64,000 bases of DNA from UBA6107 sp964533735 (GCA_964533735.1 CAZHMD010000009.1:49529-113528), one strand, 5' to 3'. Numbered from the stretch's first letter, positions 52,181 through 61,087 are shown. A program made the numbers and translations. Notes: a model not told the origin generated them from the letters alone.

Positions 52181-54484
52181 TTAAGACCTGGCAGGTTTCT
52201 TGCGGATATACCAATAAGTTAACCCGATTGCCAGCACAATTGGCAGTACACCAACGATCCCAAAGACCAGGTCACCCGGCAACCTGATCCATTCTACAAG
52301 TTTGCTCATCCCTTCACTAAGGTAGAGCGTGCTGCGTGCGTGCCAGTACCCGTTGCGCAACACATCGCGCAGCTGAAGCACGCCACCCGGGAACAATGAA
52401 AGGAAGACCATTAACGCCAGACCAACGTTCAAACCCCAGAAGGATACACGCACATATTTTTCAACTTTTTTCCACTGGTCATTGGCTAAAACCTGGCGCA
52501 TGGCAAAAACCATCAACGCCATACCGAGCATTCCGAAAACACCCATCAAGGCGGCGTGACCATGGTTAGGAGTTAACATGGTACCTACTTCATAATAACT
52601 GACGATCGGCGTATTGATGAGGAAACCAAAAACACCTGCCCCCATGAAGTTCCAGAAGCCAACCGCCATCAGGAAATAAAATGTCCATTTGTGCGGGATG
52701 GAGACATTCTCACCGCATACATCACATTTTGAACGCGTTAGTTTTATGAAATCCCATGCATCCAGCGTTAGCAACGTTAAAGGTACAACTTCCAGCGCGG
52801 AGAACACCCCTGATAACGCCATAGTGATGTTCGACTGTCCGGTCCAATACCAATGGTGTCCTGTGCCAACAATGCCGCTTGCCAAGAACAGGATGGCATC
52901 CAAGTAGACCACGCGCGCTGCCGTCTTGCGGGAGACAATCCCCAAGAGGAAAAAAATAATCGCCACCATTACTGTAGCAAACAACTCAAAGAAACCTTCT
53001 ACCCACAAATGGATGATCCAGAATCGCCAGGTATCGACAATGGTGAAGTTGGTGGTGCTATTGAAGAATAGCGCCGGCAAATAGAATAACGGAATGGCGA
53101 TGGCTGCATAAAGGAAAAGCGAACTGATCTCCTTTTTCTCCGGATCATTCCTGGCAGGAAGAATCCCGCGCATCAAAAGCACCACCCAGAGCACCAAACC
53201 TACTGCGAGAAGGACTTGCCACAGGCGGCCCAGGTCCAAAAACTCCCAACCCTGGTTACCGACCCAGAACCAGAATTTTCCCATCCAGTTATTAATGCCC
53301 AGGTATTCTCCGATGAGACTGCCGCCTACCACCAGTACCAGGGCAGCAAACAAAACATTGACCCATAATGATTGTTTCCGCGGTTCTTTACCGCCTATTG
53401 CAGGAGCGAGAAACAGCGCGCCGGCGATATATGACGTTGCTATCCAAAATAGCGCAGTTTGAAGGTGCCAGGTGCGGGTAATATTGCTCGGCAGAAGACC
53501 TGATAAATCCAATCCGTAGAATGAAACGGGATCAGCCCGATAGTGTGCGATCAACGATCCTGCCAGTCCTTGCGCCAGGAGCAATAAGGCGACAACCAGG
53601 AAAAATTTAATCGATCCGCGCTGGCTTGCGGTCGTTTCTCCACCTGGCAGCATTTGGGGGTGAACATGTTCTTTCTTGCCCTTCCATCCCAGGAAATTAA
53701 AACGTCCAAACGCAAAGAGCACACCAGCGGTGCCCCCGAGTAGCGCAATCAAACTCAGCGCGCTCCACAGAATCGCATCCGTTGTGGCTTTATTCCCGAC
53801 CAATGGATCGTATGGAAAATTGTTGGTAAACGAATAGTCTTTTCCCGGTCGATTGGTGACAGATGCCCAGGCTGCCCAGGCGAAAAAGGCAGTCAGTTGT
53901 TTAATTTCCTGGGGATCCTTGATCAAGCCGGCCTGTAACCCGGCGTTCGTCTCCAGGCTTTTAAAATAATCACCCCAGTAAACCTGTTGTGCCAGGAAAG
54001 CGTCTGCTTCGTACTGAGCGTAGAGAAGCTTGCCGGATTTGTCATCATACTTGTCCTGTTTAAGGAGAAAAGCGACTTGCGCATCAATGGCGGTTTGACT
54101 GCTTTTATCGAGCGAAGAATAAGGCTGACCTTTATTGCTCAGAGCAAGAGAGTCCGCGGTTATTAATCCCATTTCATGAAGGTAGGTCGCTGAAAAATCC
54201 GGACCGAGGTAAGCGCCATGACCCCAGACCGTTCCGTTTTCCATCAAACCATATTTCAGGAACACCTGTTGCCCGCTGCGGATATCATCACCTGTAAATA
54301 TGACTCCTCCATCTGCTCCCACAACCAATTCAGGTATGGGCGGTGCGTCTTTGTATGACTGAACCGTCAATCCGATCAGGATGGAAAAGCCCACAATGAG
54401 TACGATCATTACGGCATTGCGCCACCAGGGTGAAAGCCTTTCAGTATCAACAGGGTTTAGCTCCATCATCGCCTCCGTTTTCAC
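52181..54484 (-). CDS. norZ: Quinol-dependent nitric oxide reductase (qNOR)
   Basis: A 767-residue single-subunit NO reductase that turns two NO into N2O with quinol electrons. The N-terminal exported domain (about 40-220, with GGVIFTGDDIRSGQQVF) and about 12 helices after it match qNOR. Heme and FeB ligands are in RTWHLQTALFW, IHLWVEGFFELFA (His and Glu), GTGHHWYW and LTPNHGHAALMG. These ligands argue against NO dismutase. An unusual cytoplasmic CDVCGENV loop, with a CxxC pair, lies near residues 585-592. Confidence 0.92.
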   Translation of the reverse strand: MKTEAMMELNPVDTERLSPWWRNAVMIVLIVGFSILIGLTVQSYKDAPPIPELVVGADGGVIFTGDDIRSGQQVFLKYGLMENGTVWGHGAYLGPDFSATYLHEMGLITADSLALSNKGQPYSSLDKSSQTAIDAQVAFLLKQDKYDDKSGKLLYAQYEADAFLAQQVYWGDYFKSLETNAGLQAGLIKDPQEIKQLTAFFAWAAWASVTNRPGKDYSFTNNFPYDPLVGNKATTDAILWSALSLIALLGGTAGVLFAFGRFNFLGWKGKKEHVHPQMLPGGETTASQRGSIKFFLVVALLLLAQGLAGSLIAHYRADPVSFYGLDLSGLLPSNITRTWHLQTALFWIATSYIAGALFLAPAIGGKEPRKQSLWVNVLFAALVLVVGGSLIGEYLGINNWMGKFWFWVGNQGWEFLDLGRLWQVLLAVGLVLWVVLLMRGILPARNDPEKKEISSLFLYAAIAIPLFYLPALFFNSTTNFTIVDTWRFWIIHLWVEGFFELFATVMVAIIFFLLGIVSRKTAARVVYLDAILFLASGIVGTGHHWYWTGQSNITMALSGVFSALEVVPLTLLTLDAWDFIKLTRSKCDVCGENVSIPHKWTFYFLMAVGFWNFMGAGVFGFLINTPIVSYYEVGTMLTPNHGHAALMGVFGMLGMALMVFAMRQVLANDQWKKVEKYVRVSFWGLNVGLALMVFLSLFPGGVLQLRDVLRNGYWHARSTLYLSEGMSKLVEWIRLPGDLVFGIVGVLPIVLAIGLTYWYIRKKPARS

Positions 54485-54813
54485 AATATTGCCAATGATT
54501 AGTCACGGTTTTAATAATAAAAGCAACTCAAGAGACCCTCACGGGAGACTACTTGAGCTGCTTTGATATACGACTCGATGGTAACGCAAGCTCTGCGGAA
54601 ATTTTTTTTGTAGTGATTGATTAAATTGAAACCAGTAATAATCGGTAAAACTTACCTGTATCTACATAATACCTGTTGTCTACGATTTTTTCAACTCATG
54701 TAAACAAGGATGCAATGACTCCTGCAGATTATTTCAATACACGGGTGTTGAAAAAAAAGCTTTTTCGCACCCATGTAAGGGTTACGCAAACGTAATTGTT
54801 AGTAGATCTTGTT
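54485..54813. other. Intergenic region between ftr1-like and norZ genes
   Basis: AT-rich, with no gene. It holds the hairpin ahead of norZ (54521-54563) and a second T-rich stem-loop at about 54739-54774 (CACGGGTG with CACCCATG), the likely terminator of the iron permease gene. Confidence 0.5.
54521..54563 (-). terminator. Terminator-like hairpin 37 bases before norZ
   Basis: AAGCAACTCAAG (54521-54532) pairs with CTTGAGCTGCTT (54552-54563), with an inner CCC/GGG pair. On the minus strand it is followed by a TTTTATTATT tract, so it looks like a terminator lying in the norZ leader. It could end readthrough from ftr1 or act as an attenuator. Confidence 0.6.
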
Positions 54814-55659
54814 TTATGAAGATTGCGCGGTCTCCTGTAACGACTGCGGAACGGTTCCATTCTGCCGTTTCAATCCCAACAACACCAGCACAAAATAACC
54901 CAGGTAAGCTATGACTTCGGTCAGGGAGGGGTTACCATTATAGCCAAAGACAGTCTTCAGCAATACGCCGGCAACTGAATTTTCGTCCAACACCGGATTG
55001 ATATTGTAGAGGTTTTCGATTATCGAGGGGATCCAGCCGGCTTCATTGAATTCATGTACTCCATGGGCAACCAGTCCGGCTGCAAAGAGAATCAACAACA
55101 CCCCGGTCACCTGGAAGAATTGTTTTACGTCCAGGCGTATGGAAGCTGAAAACAGGAGCCAACCCAATAAAACGGCGGCACCAAGACCGATCAGGGCTCC
55201 GATCATCACACTTCCGCCCTGCACGGCAAAAGTTGTGGCAGTCAGAAAGAGAGCCAGCTCTATCCCTTCCCTGACCACCGCGAAAAATGCCAGCCAAAAA
55301 ATGGCGCGTCGGCTGGATTTGATGATAACTGCTTTGCGAACATCGCCTTCGATTTTATTTTGAAACTGCCGCCCCTGGCGATTCATCCAGAAAATCATCC
55401 AGGTCAAGATTCCGGCTGCCAAAAGCATGGTGACACCCTCAAAGACCTGTTCCACTTTCCCCTCGAATGAAGAACCAAGTGCGGTTAGAAAGCCACCAAC
55501 AATCAGGCTAACCGTAACCGCACTGCCAACTCCCAGCCAGATGGCGGATTTCAAATCATTACGATTCAATTTTATTAAAATACCCAGAACGATGCCTACA
55601 ATGAGGGCAGCCTCTAATCCTTCACGAAGAGAGAGCAGAAAAGCAGGGAACATGAACAA
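54814..55659 (-). CDS. FTR1/EfeU-family iron permease
   Basis: A 281-residue membrane protein with about seven helices. The two iron-binding motifs appear as SLREGLEAALIVGI (near 10) and VVREGIELALF (near 130), as REGLE and REGIE. The family imports ferric or ferrous iron. No EfeO/EfeB partner is adjacent. Its promoter holds an inverted repeat (55793-55809). Confidence 0.93.
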   Translation of the reverse strand: MFMFPAFLLSLREGLEAALIVGIVLGILIKLNRNDLKSAIWLGVGSAVTVSLIVGGFLTALGSSFEGKVEQVFEGVTMLLAAGILTWMIFWMNRQGRQFQNKIEGDVRKAVIIKSSRRAIFWLAFFAVVREGIELALFLTATTFAVQGGSVMIGALIGLGAAVLLGWLLFSASIRLDVKQFFQVTGVLLILFAAGLVAHGVHEFNEAGWIPSIIENLYNINPVLDENSVAGVLLKTVFGYNGNPSLTEVIAYLGYFVLVLLGLKRQNGTVPQSLQETAQSS

Positions 55660-55781
55660 CTCCTTTAGAACTTTATATCAAGCCAGTCAAACCATTGCCG
55701 TAAATTCAGGTAAATTCTGGATAATGTCGTTGTTGAGATTGACCATCCGCGAAAACCGGGGTTTCATCTGATTTTTGGGTT

Positions 55782-55809
55782 ATTATACTATACTAATATT
55801 TCTTATTAG
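55782..55809 (-). promoter_or_regulatory. Iron permease promoter with operator-like palindrome
   Basis: A minus-strand TATAAT (55787-55782) is followed upstream by CTAATA-tttct-TATTAG (55793-55809), an exact 6-5-6 inverted repeat within the promoter spacer. It is a candidate Fur- or DtxR-type operator by position; the sequence alone does not name the regulator. Confidence 0.45.
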
Positions 55810-55937
55810 CGTATGTTAATCGACAGTTATATTCATTTTCAAATACCATTTAAGCGAGTTGAAAAGCATTGATTAAGGTACGAATAAAATATATCAAACA
55901 GCGATCGTGTGCAACCCGGAACCGACAACTGCGTATA

Positions 55938-55949
55938 TTGATTAATCAA
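55938..55949 (+). promoter_or_regulatory. 12-base palindrome before the small membrane protein
   Basis: TTGATTAATCAA is a perfect palindrome just upstream of the ribosome binding site of the 62-residue protein. The halves match FNR half-sites, but the spacer is 2 rather than 4 bases. Confidence 0.35.
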
Positions 55950-55966
55950 ACATTCAGGAGGAGAAC

Positions 55967-56155
55967 ATGAGCAGAGAATATGGATCTTATCGGGGCGGGG
56001 CATCTGAGGCTGTGTACGGACTTGGCTTCATTGGCGCAGCCATCTTCTTCATCGGTCAGGCGACCACTTTTTGGCTGGGGGTGCTGGGTTTTCTTAAAGC
56101 GATCGTATGGCCAGTTTTTCTTGTATTGGAAGCATTCAAAGTTCTTATGGGGTAG
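55967..56155 (+). CDS. Small membrane protein
   Basis: A 62-residue protein with a Gly/Tyr/Ser-rich start and two adjacent hydrophobic stretches (about 17-35 and 36-58). AGGAGG lies 6 bases before the ATG and a strong terminator follows, so it is probably a real single-gene unit. The family is not recognised, but similar small proteins occur beside transport and energy genes in related bacteria (impression only). Confidence 0.6.
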   Translation: MSREYGSYRGGASEAVYGLGFIGAAIFFIGQATTFWLGVLGFLKAIVWPVFLVLEAFKVLMG

Positions 56156-56183
56156 GACCCGCTCAATCAGATTCGTTTAAAGG

Positions 56184-56216
56184 AAAGCGTTCATGATCCA
56201 TTATGAACGCTTTTAC
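56184..56216 (+). terminator. Terminator of the small membrane protein gene
   Basis: AAAGCGTTCAT (56184-56194) pairs with ATGAACGCTTT (56203-56213), followed by T and A bases. Confidence 0.8.
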
Positions 56217-56397
56217 TATTGTGAACTACAATCCGACCCTTATGAAAACTTGAAGGTTCCATTAAATCGCCATAAAATCGTTCCAGTCATATTGACACTG
56301 TAATTTACAGGTGATACAGTAATCCGTGGTTTGCAGAATGCAGGGTAACAAATTTCGCGGCCTGTTTTCTATAATGAATATCTGAGGAGAGCCTGAC

Positions 56398-57270
56398 ATG
56401 AGCATTATTGAAGTCAATCACCTGACAAAGTATTACGGAAAATCCCGGGGGATCGTTGATGTTACCTTCAACGTGGAAGACGGGGAGATCTTTGGTTTTA
56501 TTGGCCCCAATGGTGCCGGGAAATCGACCACCATCCGCTTGTTCCTCTCCCTGATCTACCCGACGTCTGGCGATGCCAGGATCTTTGGCAAGGATTGCAT
56601 CAAGTTCGGTCCTGAGATCAGGCAGGATATCGGTTACCTCCCTTCAGAGGTCTTCTATTATGAAGGGATGAAAGTGCTCGACTTGCTCAAGTATTCAGCC
56701 AGTTTTTTCAAGCAGGACTCCACCAAACGCCTGTATGAACTGGCAGACCTGATGGAGCTGGATCTGAAACGCCGGATCAACGACCTCTCTTACGGTAACA
56801 AGAAAAAGGTCGGCATTGTGCAGGGATTATTGCACAGCCCAAAATTGATCATTCTGGATGAACCCACCGCTGGGCTGGATCCATTGATGCAGCACAAATT
56901 CTTCGACCTCATCCGTGAAGAAAACAAACGCGGCGCGACCATATTCTTCTCTTCTCATATCCTGGGAGAGGTACAGCGTTTATGCAACCGGGTGGCAATC
57001 ATCAAGGAGGGCAGTGTCATCGCCATCCAGGATATGAAAACCTTGCAAAAGGATAATTACAAAAAGATCCGCATCACCACAGAGCAACCGAATGAAAACC
57101 TGTTCAAGATTGACGGAGTTTCAGGTCTAGAAAAAACAGATGGAACTGTCAGTTTCTTTTACAAGGGCGATATCAACGCGGTCTTAAGATTGGTAAGCAG
57201 CGGAAACATCACCGATCTGTCGATCGAGGATCCTACTCTTGAAGAAATTTTCATGCACTACTACGAATAG
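56398..57270 (+). CDS. ABC transporter ATP-binding protein
   Basis: A 290-residue ATPase. Walker A GPNGAGKSTT (near 40), signature DLSYGNKKK, Walker B LIILDEPTAGLDP and H-loop SSHILGE are present, with an 80-residue C-terminal domain. It is paralogous in layout to the ATPase at 45778-46695. It heads a three-gene exporter operon with two permeases downstream. Confidence 0.92.
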   Translation: MSIIEVNHLTKYYGKSRGIVDVTFNVEDGEIFGFIGPNGAGKSTTIRLFLSLIYPTSGDARIFGKDCIKFGPEIRQDIGYLPSEVFYYEGMKVLDLLKYSASFFKQDSTKRLYELADLMELDLKRRINDLSYGNKKKVGIVQGLLHSPKLIILDEPTAGLDPLMQHKFFDLIREENKRGATIFFSSHILGEVQRLCNRVAIIKEGSVIAIQDMKTLQKDNYKKIRITTEQPNENLFKIDGVSGLEKTDGTVSFFYKGDINAVLRLVSSGNITDLSIEDPTLEEIFMHYYE

Positions 57271-57273
57271 GGG

Positions 57274-58083
57274 ATGACTATGAATATCTTTAAACATGAA
57301 TTCAAAGTCCATCTGAAATCGGTGTTCATCTGGTCAATTTCCATTTCGGTCTTGATATTGATATTTCTATCGCTGTTTCAAAGTTTTGCCACCCAGACCG
57401 CCCTGGTAAATGATATGATGGCGAGTTTCCCGAAAGAACTGCTGATCGCATTTGGCATGACAGATATGGATTGGTCCACCATCCTGGGTTTCTTTGGGCT
57501 GTTGTTTGTCTTCAGCCAGATCTGCCTGGCCATCCAGGCAGCCAACTATGGTTTCGGACTTGTCTCTATTGAAGAAACAGAATGGACAGCGGATTTCCTC
57601 CTCACCAAGCCGGTCAGTCGGGTCAATATCATGACCAGCAAATTCCTGGCTGCGCTCGCCAGTCTCGCCATCACCCAGGCGATCATCTGGGGAAGCAGTT
57701 TCTGGTTCATTAACCTGTTCCGGCAAGGCCAGGAATATAACGTGAAGGCAGTTGTTCTGCTTTTACTCAGCATGACCGTCTTCCAGCTGTTCTTCCTTAC
57801 AGTCGGGGTGGTGATCTCATTGCTGGTAAAACGAATTCGGAATGTCCTGCCCTACTCCATGGGGCTGGTCTTCGGCTTATACGCCCTGAATGCCTTTGGC
57901 AGCATGATCGGTAAAAAAAGCCTGGAAATCATCTCTCCGTTTAAACACTTTACCCCAAGCTTTATCCTAAAAAATGAAACCTGGGATTTCCCGCTGATGA
58001 TGATCAGTGTGGTGATTATCGTGATTTCAATAATCGCCAGCTATGGCCTCTATGCACGCAGGAACATCGCTTCGGCGGTGTAA
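57274..58083 (+). CDS. ABC-2 type permease
   Basis: A 269-residue membrane protein with six helices. The cytoplasmic element SIEETEWTADFLLTKPVSR near residues 89-107 is the typical ABC-2 coupling segment. The start may be 57274 or 57280 (both ATG, two codons apart). It begins 4 bases after the ATPase stop. Likely forms a heterodimer with the next permease. Confidence 0.87.
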   Translation: MTMNIFKHEFKVHLKSVFIWSISISVLILIFLSLFQSFATQTALVNDMMASFPKELLIAFGMTDMDWSTILGFFGLLFVFSQICLAIQAANYGFGLVSIEETEWTADFLLTKPVSRVNIMTSKFLAALASLAITQAIIWGSSFWFINLFRQGQEYNVKAVVLLLLSMTVFQLFFLTVGVVISLLVKRIRNVLPYSMGLVFGLYALNAFGSMIGKKSLEIISPFKHFTPSFILKNETWDFPLMMISVVIIVISIIASYGLYARRNIASAV

Positions 58084-58095
58084 GGAGAAAAAACG

Positions 58096-58890
58096 ATGAA
58101 TATATTTCTTCGCGAACTGCGCTCAAACTTTAAATCCCTGCTCATCTGGAGCGGTATTGTCATTCTATTTAATGTTGTGGGATTTTCTAAATTTTCCGCA
58201 TTCTACGGAAACCCTGATCTTCTTACCATCCTGGACAGCATGCCCCCAGCCATGATCTCTGCCCTCAGCATGAATGCTTTCAATTTAACCACTGTAGCGG
58301 GGTTCTTCGGGATCATGGTGATGTACTTCGGTCTGATCCTATCGATTGCTGCAGCGATGTGGGGTACTGATATCATCTCGAAAGAGGAACGCGACCGCAC
58401 CGTGGAGTTTTCTTTAACTCTGCCAGTAACCAGAGCTAAAGTGGTAACCGCCAAAATTGCCGCTGTGGTTGTGAACTGTATCATATTGTTACTCATCACC
58501 TGGGTTTCCTCGCTGATCAACGCTCAAAACTTCGAGCCAGATGAAGTTTTTTATAAATTTGTTGCCATCAGCATGCTGGCTTTCTTTTTATTACAGATGA
58601 TCTTCCTTGCCCTGGGTATCTTCCTCGGATGTGCCATGAAACGCCACAAACGCGCCGGATCCGCAGCTATCGCCATCCTTCTGACCGCCTATTTTGCATC
58701 CATTCTTTCGGGATTGAATGAAAAACTTGAATTCTTGAAATACCTCACTCCATTTAAGTTTTTCGATGCGGCTTTAATGCTGCGGGAGAACAGGATCGAG
58801 CTGGTTTTCATTCTGATAACCGTAGCGATCATAACCCTTTGCCTGCTTGGTGCGTACACCACGTACAGCAAGAGAGATTTATACATATAA
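58096..58890 (+). CDS. ABC-2 type permease
   Basis: A 264-residue membrane protein with six helices. IISKEERDRTVEFSLTLPVTRAK near residue 95 is the coupling element. AAGGAG precedes the ATG. It is the second half of the exporter started at 56398; a terminator follows. Confidence 0.87.
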   Translation: MNIFLRELRSNFKSLLIWSGIVILFNVVGFSKFSAFYGNPDLLTILDSMPPAMISALSMNAFNLTTVAGFFGIMVMYFGLILSIAAAMWGTDIISKEERDRTVEFSLTLPVTRAKVVTAKIAAVVVNCIILLLITWVSSLINAQNFEPDEVFYKFVAISMLAFFLLQMIFLALGIFLGCAMKRHKRAGSAAIAILLTAYFASILSGLNEKLEFLKYLTPFKFFDAALMLRENRIELVFILITVAIITLCLLGAYTTYSKRDLYI

Positions 58891-58910
58891 TTCATAGAGT
58901 TTTGTAGGGA

Positions 58911-58947
58911 AAAGAGCACCCGCGGATGTTGCGCCGGTGCTCTTTCT
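58911..58947 (+). terminator. Terminator of the ABC exporter operon
   Basis: AAAGAGCACC (58911-58920) pairs with GGTGCTCTTT (58936-58945), followed by CTT. Confidence 0.8.
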
Positions 58948-59098
58948 TGTCAGATTGACCTGTCTGAACTACATTCTTGTCCGGATGATGGTTTTACAGC
59001 CATTTTGATGCAACTTGCCTTGCCTGAGATTCGTATTGTATTATTGAGTAATACTGCACCCATCCACAATCGATAAAAAGACGAAAGGATTTTTTGCC

Positions 59099-59569
59099 AT
59101 GCCGCAGATATTGATACCGCTTTCGAATGTGCTCCACACCCTGGCAACGGTCATCTTCATCGGATATTACCTGCTGCTTTCTCTACTATATTTGCCCGTT
59201 CTCTCAAAAATGGAACAGGGCGGCGCGGCAGCACTTAGTGAAGTATCCAAAAAAAGCCGGGTCTGGTTGTATGCAGCTCTTGGACTGTTCGCAGCGACTG
59301 GTATATACCTGACGCTGATGGATCCATATTACCTTGGGCTCGGAAAATTCCAGAATGCATGGTCCTTGTTGATGCTTGTAAAGCACATCCTTATTCTGGG
59401 TATGATCGGACTGGGTTTTTGGTTCAATGTGATTGTACGGGTGGGGTCGCTGCTGCGATCCACATCCAATTCTGCCTTGGGGGTTACCCGGCTGCGATTG
59501 TACAGCAACGCGATGTCAATTTGCGGCGTACTGGTGCTGATCCTGACCGCCGTTGCACAAGTGAAATAA
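59099..59569 (+). CDS. Four-helix membrane protein, CopD-like
   Basis: A 156-residue protein with helices at about 5-30, 55-75, 88-112 and 132-153. His residues at the start of the first helix (VLHTLA) and in the third helix (LVKHIL) are placed as in CopD/DUF2269-type membrane proteins. The function is uncertain. It is flanked by terminators on both sides, so it is a single-gene unit. Confidence 0.6.
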   Translation: MPQILIPLSNVLHTLATVIFIGYYLLLSLLYLPVLSKMEQGGAAALSEVSKKSRVWLYAALGLFAATGIYLTLMDPYYLGLGKFQNAWSLLMLVKHILILGMIGLGFWFNVIVRVGSLLRSTSNSALGVTRLRLYSNAMSICGVLVLILTAVAQVK

Positions 59570-59600
59570 GACTCGTAGATAATTACGCGGGTTGGAAGCC

Positions 59601-59636
59601 TATAAAAGAGCACCCTTTAGTGGGTGCTCTTTTATA
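59601..59636. terminator. Bidirectional terminator
   Basis: TATAAAAGAGCACCC (59601-59615) pairs fully with GGGTGCTCTTTTATA (59622-59636) between convergent genes. Confidence 0.9.
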
Positions 59637-59655
59637 ATGCATTTCCTGTGGACAA

Positions 59656-60090
59656 TTATTTCCTGGCGACTTCAAGGCGACACCAGGCATATAAAGCATC
59701 ATAGACATCGAATTGATGCACCAGGTTTTCCTCATCCTCTGGAAAGCGAAGACTGAAACCGGTGGCAATGGCTTCCAATCCACCAGCTATCGGGTCAGTT
59801 CCAAGTTCTTCATCAATATCAGCAGCATGGATGATTTTTGCAAGCCGCAGTAAACCGGGACCCTTCAATCCATATTTTTGGATAATGGACTCAAAAGAAC
59901 ACCGCCCCTCTGAATGCCCCAACTCTGCACCTGGAACATCAAATGGGACTGCGCCAGTTTCTTGAGCTACTTTTTCAACCTGGCTGGCTGCGACAAACAG
60001 GAATTCGGCATCACTATCGATAAAGCGGGTAATCAACCACGGACAAGCAACGCGGTCAACATGAACATGCGAACGGGTTATCCAAAGCAT
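59656..60090 (-). CDS. ChrB C-terminal-domain protein (chromate-resistance related)
   Basis: A 144-residue protein matching the ChrB C-terminal domain (PF09828) throughout: WITRSHVHVDRVACPWLITRFID, LFVAASQVEKVA, GAVPFDVPGAELGH and ALYAWCRLEV. ChrB normally has an additional N-terminal domain and sits beside the ChrA chromate exporter; neither is here. Free-standing C-terminal-domain proteins are known, and their role is unclear. Confidence 0.88.
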   Translation of the reverse strand: MLWITRSHVHVDRVACPWLITRFIDSDAEFLFVAASQVEKVAQETGAVPFDVPGAELGHSEGRCSFESIIQKYGLKGPGLLRLAKIIHAADIDEELGTDPIAGGLEAIATGFSLRFPEDEENLVHQFDVYDALYAWCRLEVARK

Positions 60091-60124
60091 TGTGACTCTC
60101 CAAATTGAACCTGTCAGTTGGCTC

Positions 60125-60733
60125 TTACTGCATTTCCTGCCGGCCAGCCAGGGCGCGCAGCAGGGTATTTTGATCAGCGTATTCCAGGTCGCCGCCCATG
60201 GGAAGACCGCGCGCCAGGCGAGTGATGCGCACTCCCATTGGAAGCAACTGCATTCGCAGGTATAAAGCTGTGGCGTCGCCTTCCATGCTCGGATTGGTGG
60301 CGATGATCACTTCGCGGGCTTCACCATTCCTCACACGCTCCACCAGCGGTTTTATCTGCAGGTCGTCCGGTCCAATGCCTTCGATTGGTGAAAGTACTCC
60401 CTGCAGTACGTGGTAGCGTCCGTTGAATCCGCCAGTGCGCTCGAGGGCAAGGATATCCAGGGCATCCTCCACCACACAGATAGTACCGTCAGCGCGTTTT
60501 TCATCACTGCATATTTCGCATATCTCCTGCGTGGAAAGTGTGATATTCGAGCAAATTCGGCAGGAGCCGGTTGAGGTCTTCAACCCGGTCAATGCCAGGG
60601 CTAACTGAGAGGAGAGATCCTCCGGCGCACGTAACAAGTGGAACGCCAGGCGTGAGGCTGATTTCGGCCCGATTCCGGGCAGGCGTTCCAGCGCGTTGAT
60701 CAGGTTTTGGATGGGTGCAGGTAAGATAGCCAT
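60125..60733 (-). CDS. recR: Recombination protein RecR
   Basis: A 202-residue RecFOR-pathway protein. The helix-hairpin-helix LERLPGIGPKSASRLAFHLL (13-32), the C4 zinc finger with CRICSN and CEICSD near 57-75, and the Toprim domain with ICVVEDALDILALE complete the family set. Last gene of the dnaX-ybaB-recR operon. Confidence 0.96.
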   Translation of the reverse strand: MAILPAPIQNLINALERLPGIGPKSASRLAFHLLRAPEDLSSQLALALTGLKTSTGSCRICSNITLSTQEICEICSDEKRADGTICVVEDALDILALERTGGFNGRYHVLQGVLSPIEGIGPDDLQIKPLVERVRNGEAREVIIATNPSMEGDATALYLRMQLLPMGVRITRLARGLPMGGDLEYADQNTLLRALAGRQEMQ

Positions 60734-60745
60734 ACGAATAATGAG

Positions 60746-61087
60746 CTAGAAACCCAGTCCGGGCATACCGCCGGCAAGCGGTCCGAGTTTGTCGGATGCC
60801 ATCTTGCGTGAATCATCCAAAGCCAGGTTGACTGCGCTGAGCACCAGATCCTGCAGCATCTCGGCATCCGCGTCTTTGAGCAGTTCCGGGTCGATCTCAA
60901 CAGAAGTGCAGTGCTGATCACCAGTCATGGTAACCTTGATGGCACCGCCTCCGGCGGATGAGGTAATCGTTTCCACTGCCAGTTGAGCCTGGGCTGCTTC
61001 CATTTGTTCCTGGAGTTTTTTGATCTGGGCCATCATACCGCCGCCGCCCATTCCGCCACCTGCCGGTCGATTAAATCCTTTTGCCAT
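60746..61087 (-). CDS. YbaB/EbfC nucleoid-associated protein
   Basis: A 113-residue protein. A Gly/Met-rich start (GGGMGGGGMMAQIKKLQEQM) is followed by the conserved DNA-binding sheet with AGGGAIKVTMTGDQ and the C-terminal helix with LVLSAVNLALDDSRK. Its place between dnaX and recR is the classical arrangement. Confidence 0.94.
   Translation of the reverse strand: MAKGFNRPAGGGMGGGGMMAQIKKLQEQMEAAQAQLAVETITSSAGGGAIKVTMTGDQHCTSVEIDPELLKDADAEMLQDLVLSAVNLALDDSRKMASDKLGPLAGGMPGLGF

Noticed and set aside
52181..54484. NO dismutase instead of NO reductase
   Set aside because: The FeB histidines (including GTGHHWYW) and the glutamate are those of qNOR; the substitutions reported for NO dismutases are not seen.
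54617..54630. FNR-type site upstream of norZ (TTGATTAAATTGAA)
   Set aside because: Only one half fits the consensus and no -10 box is found at the matching distance.
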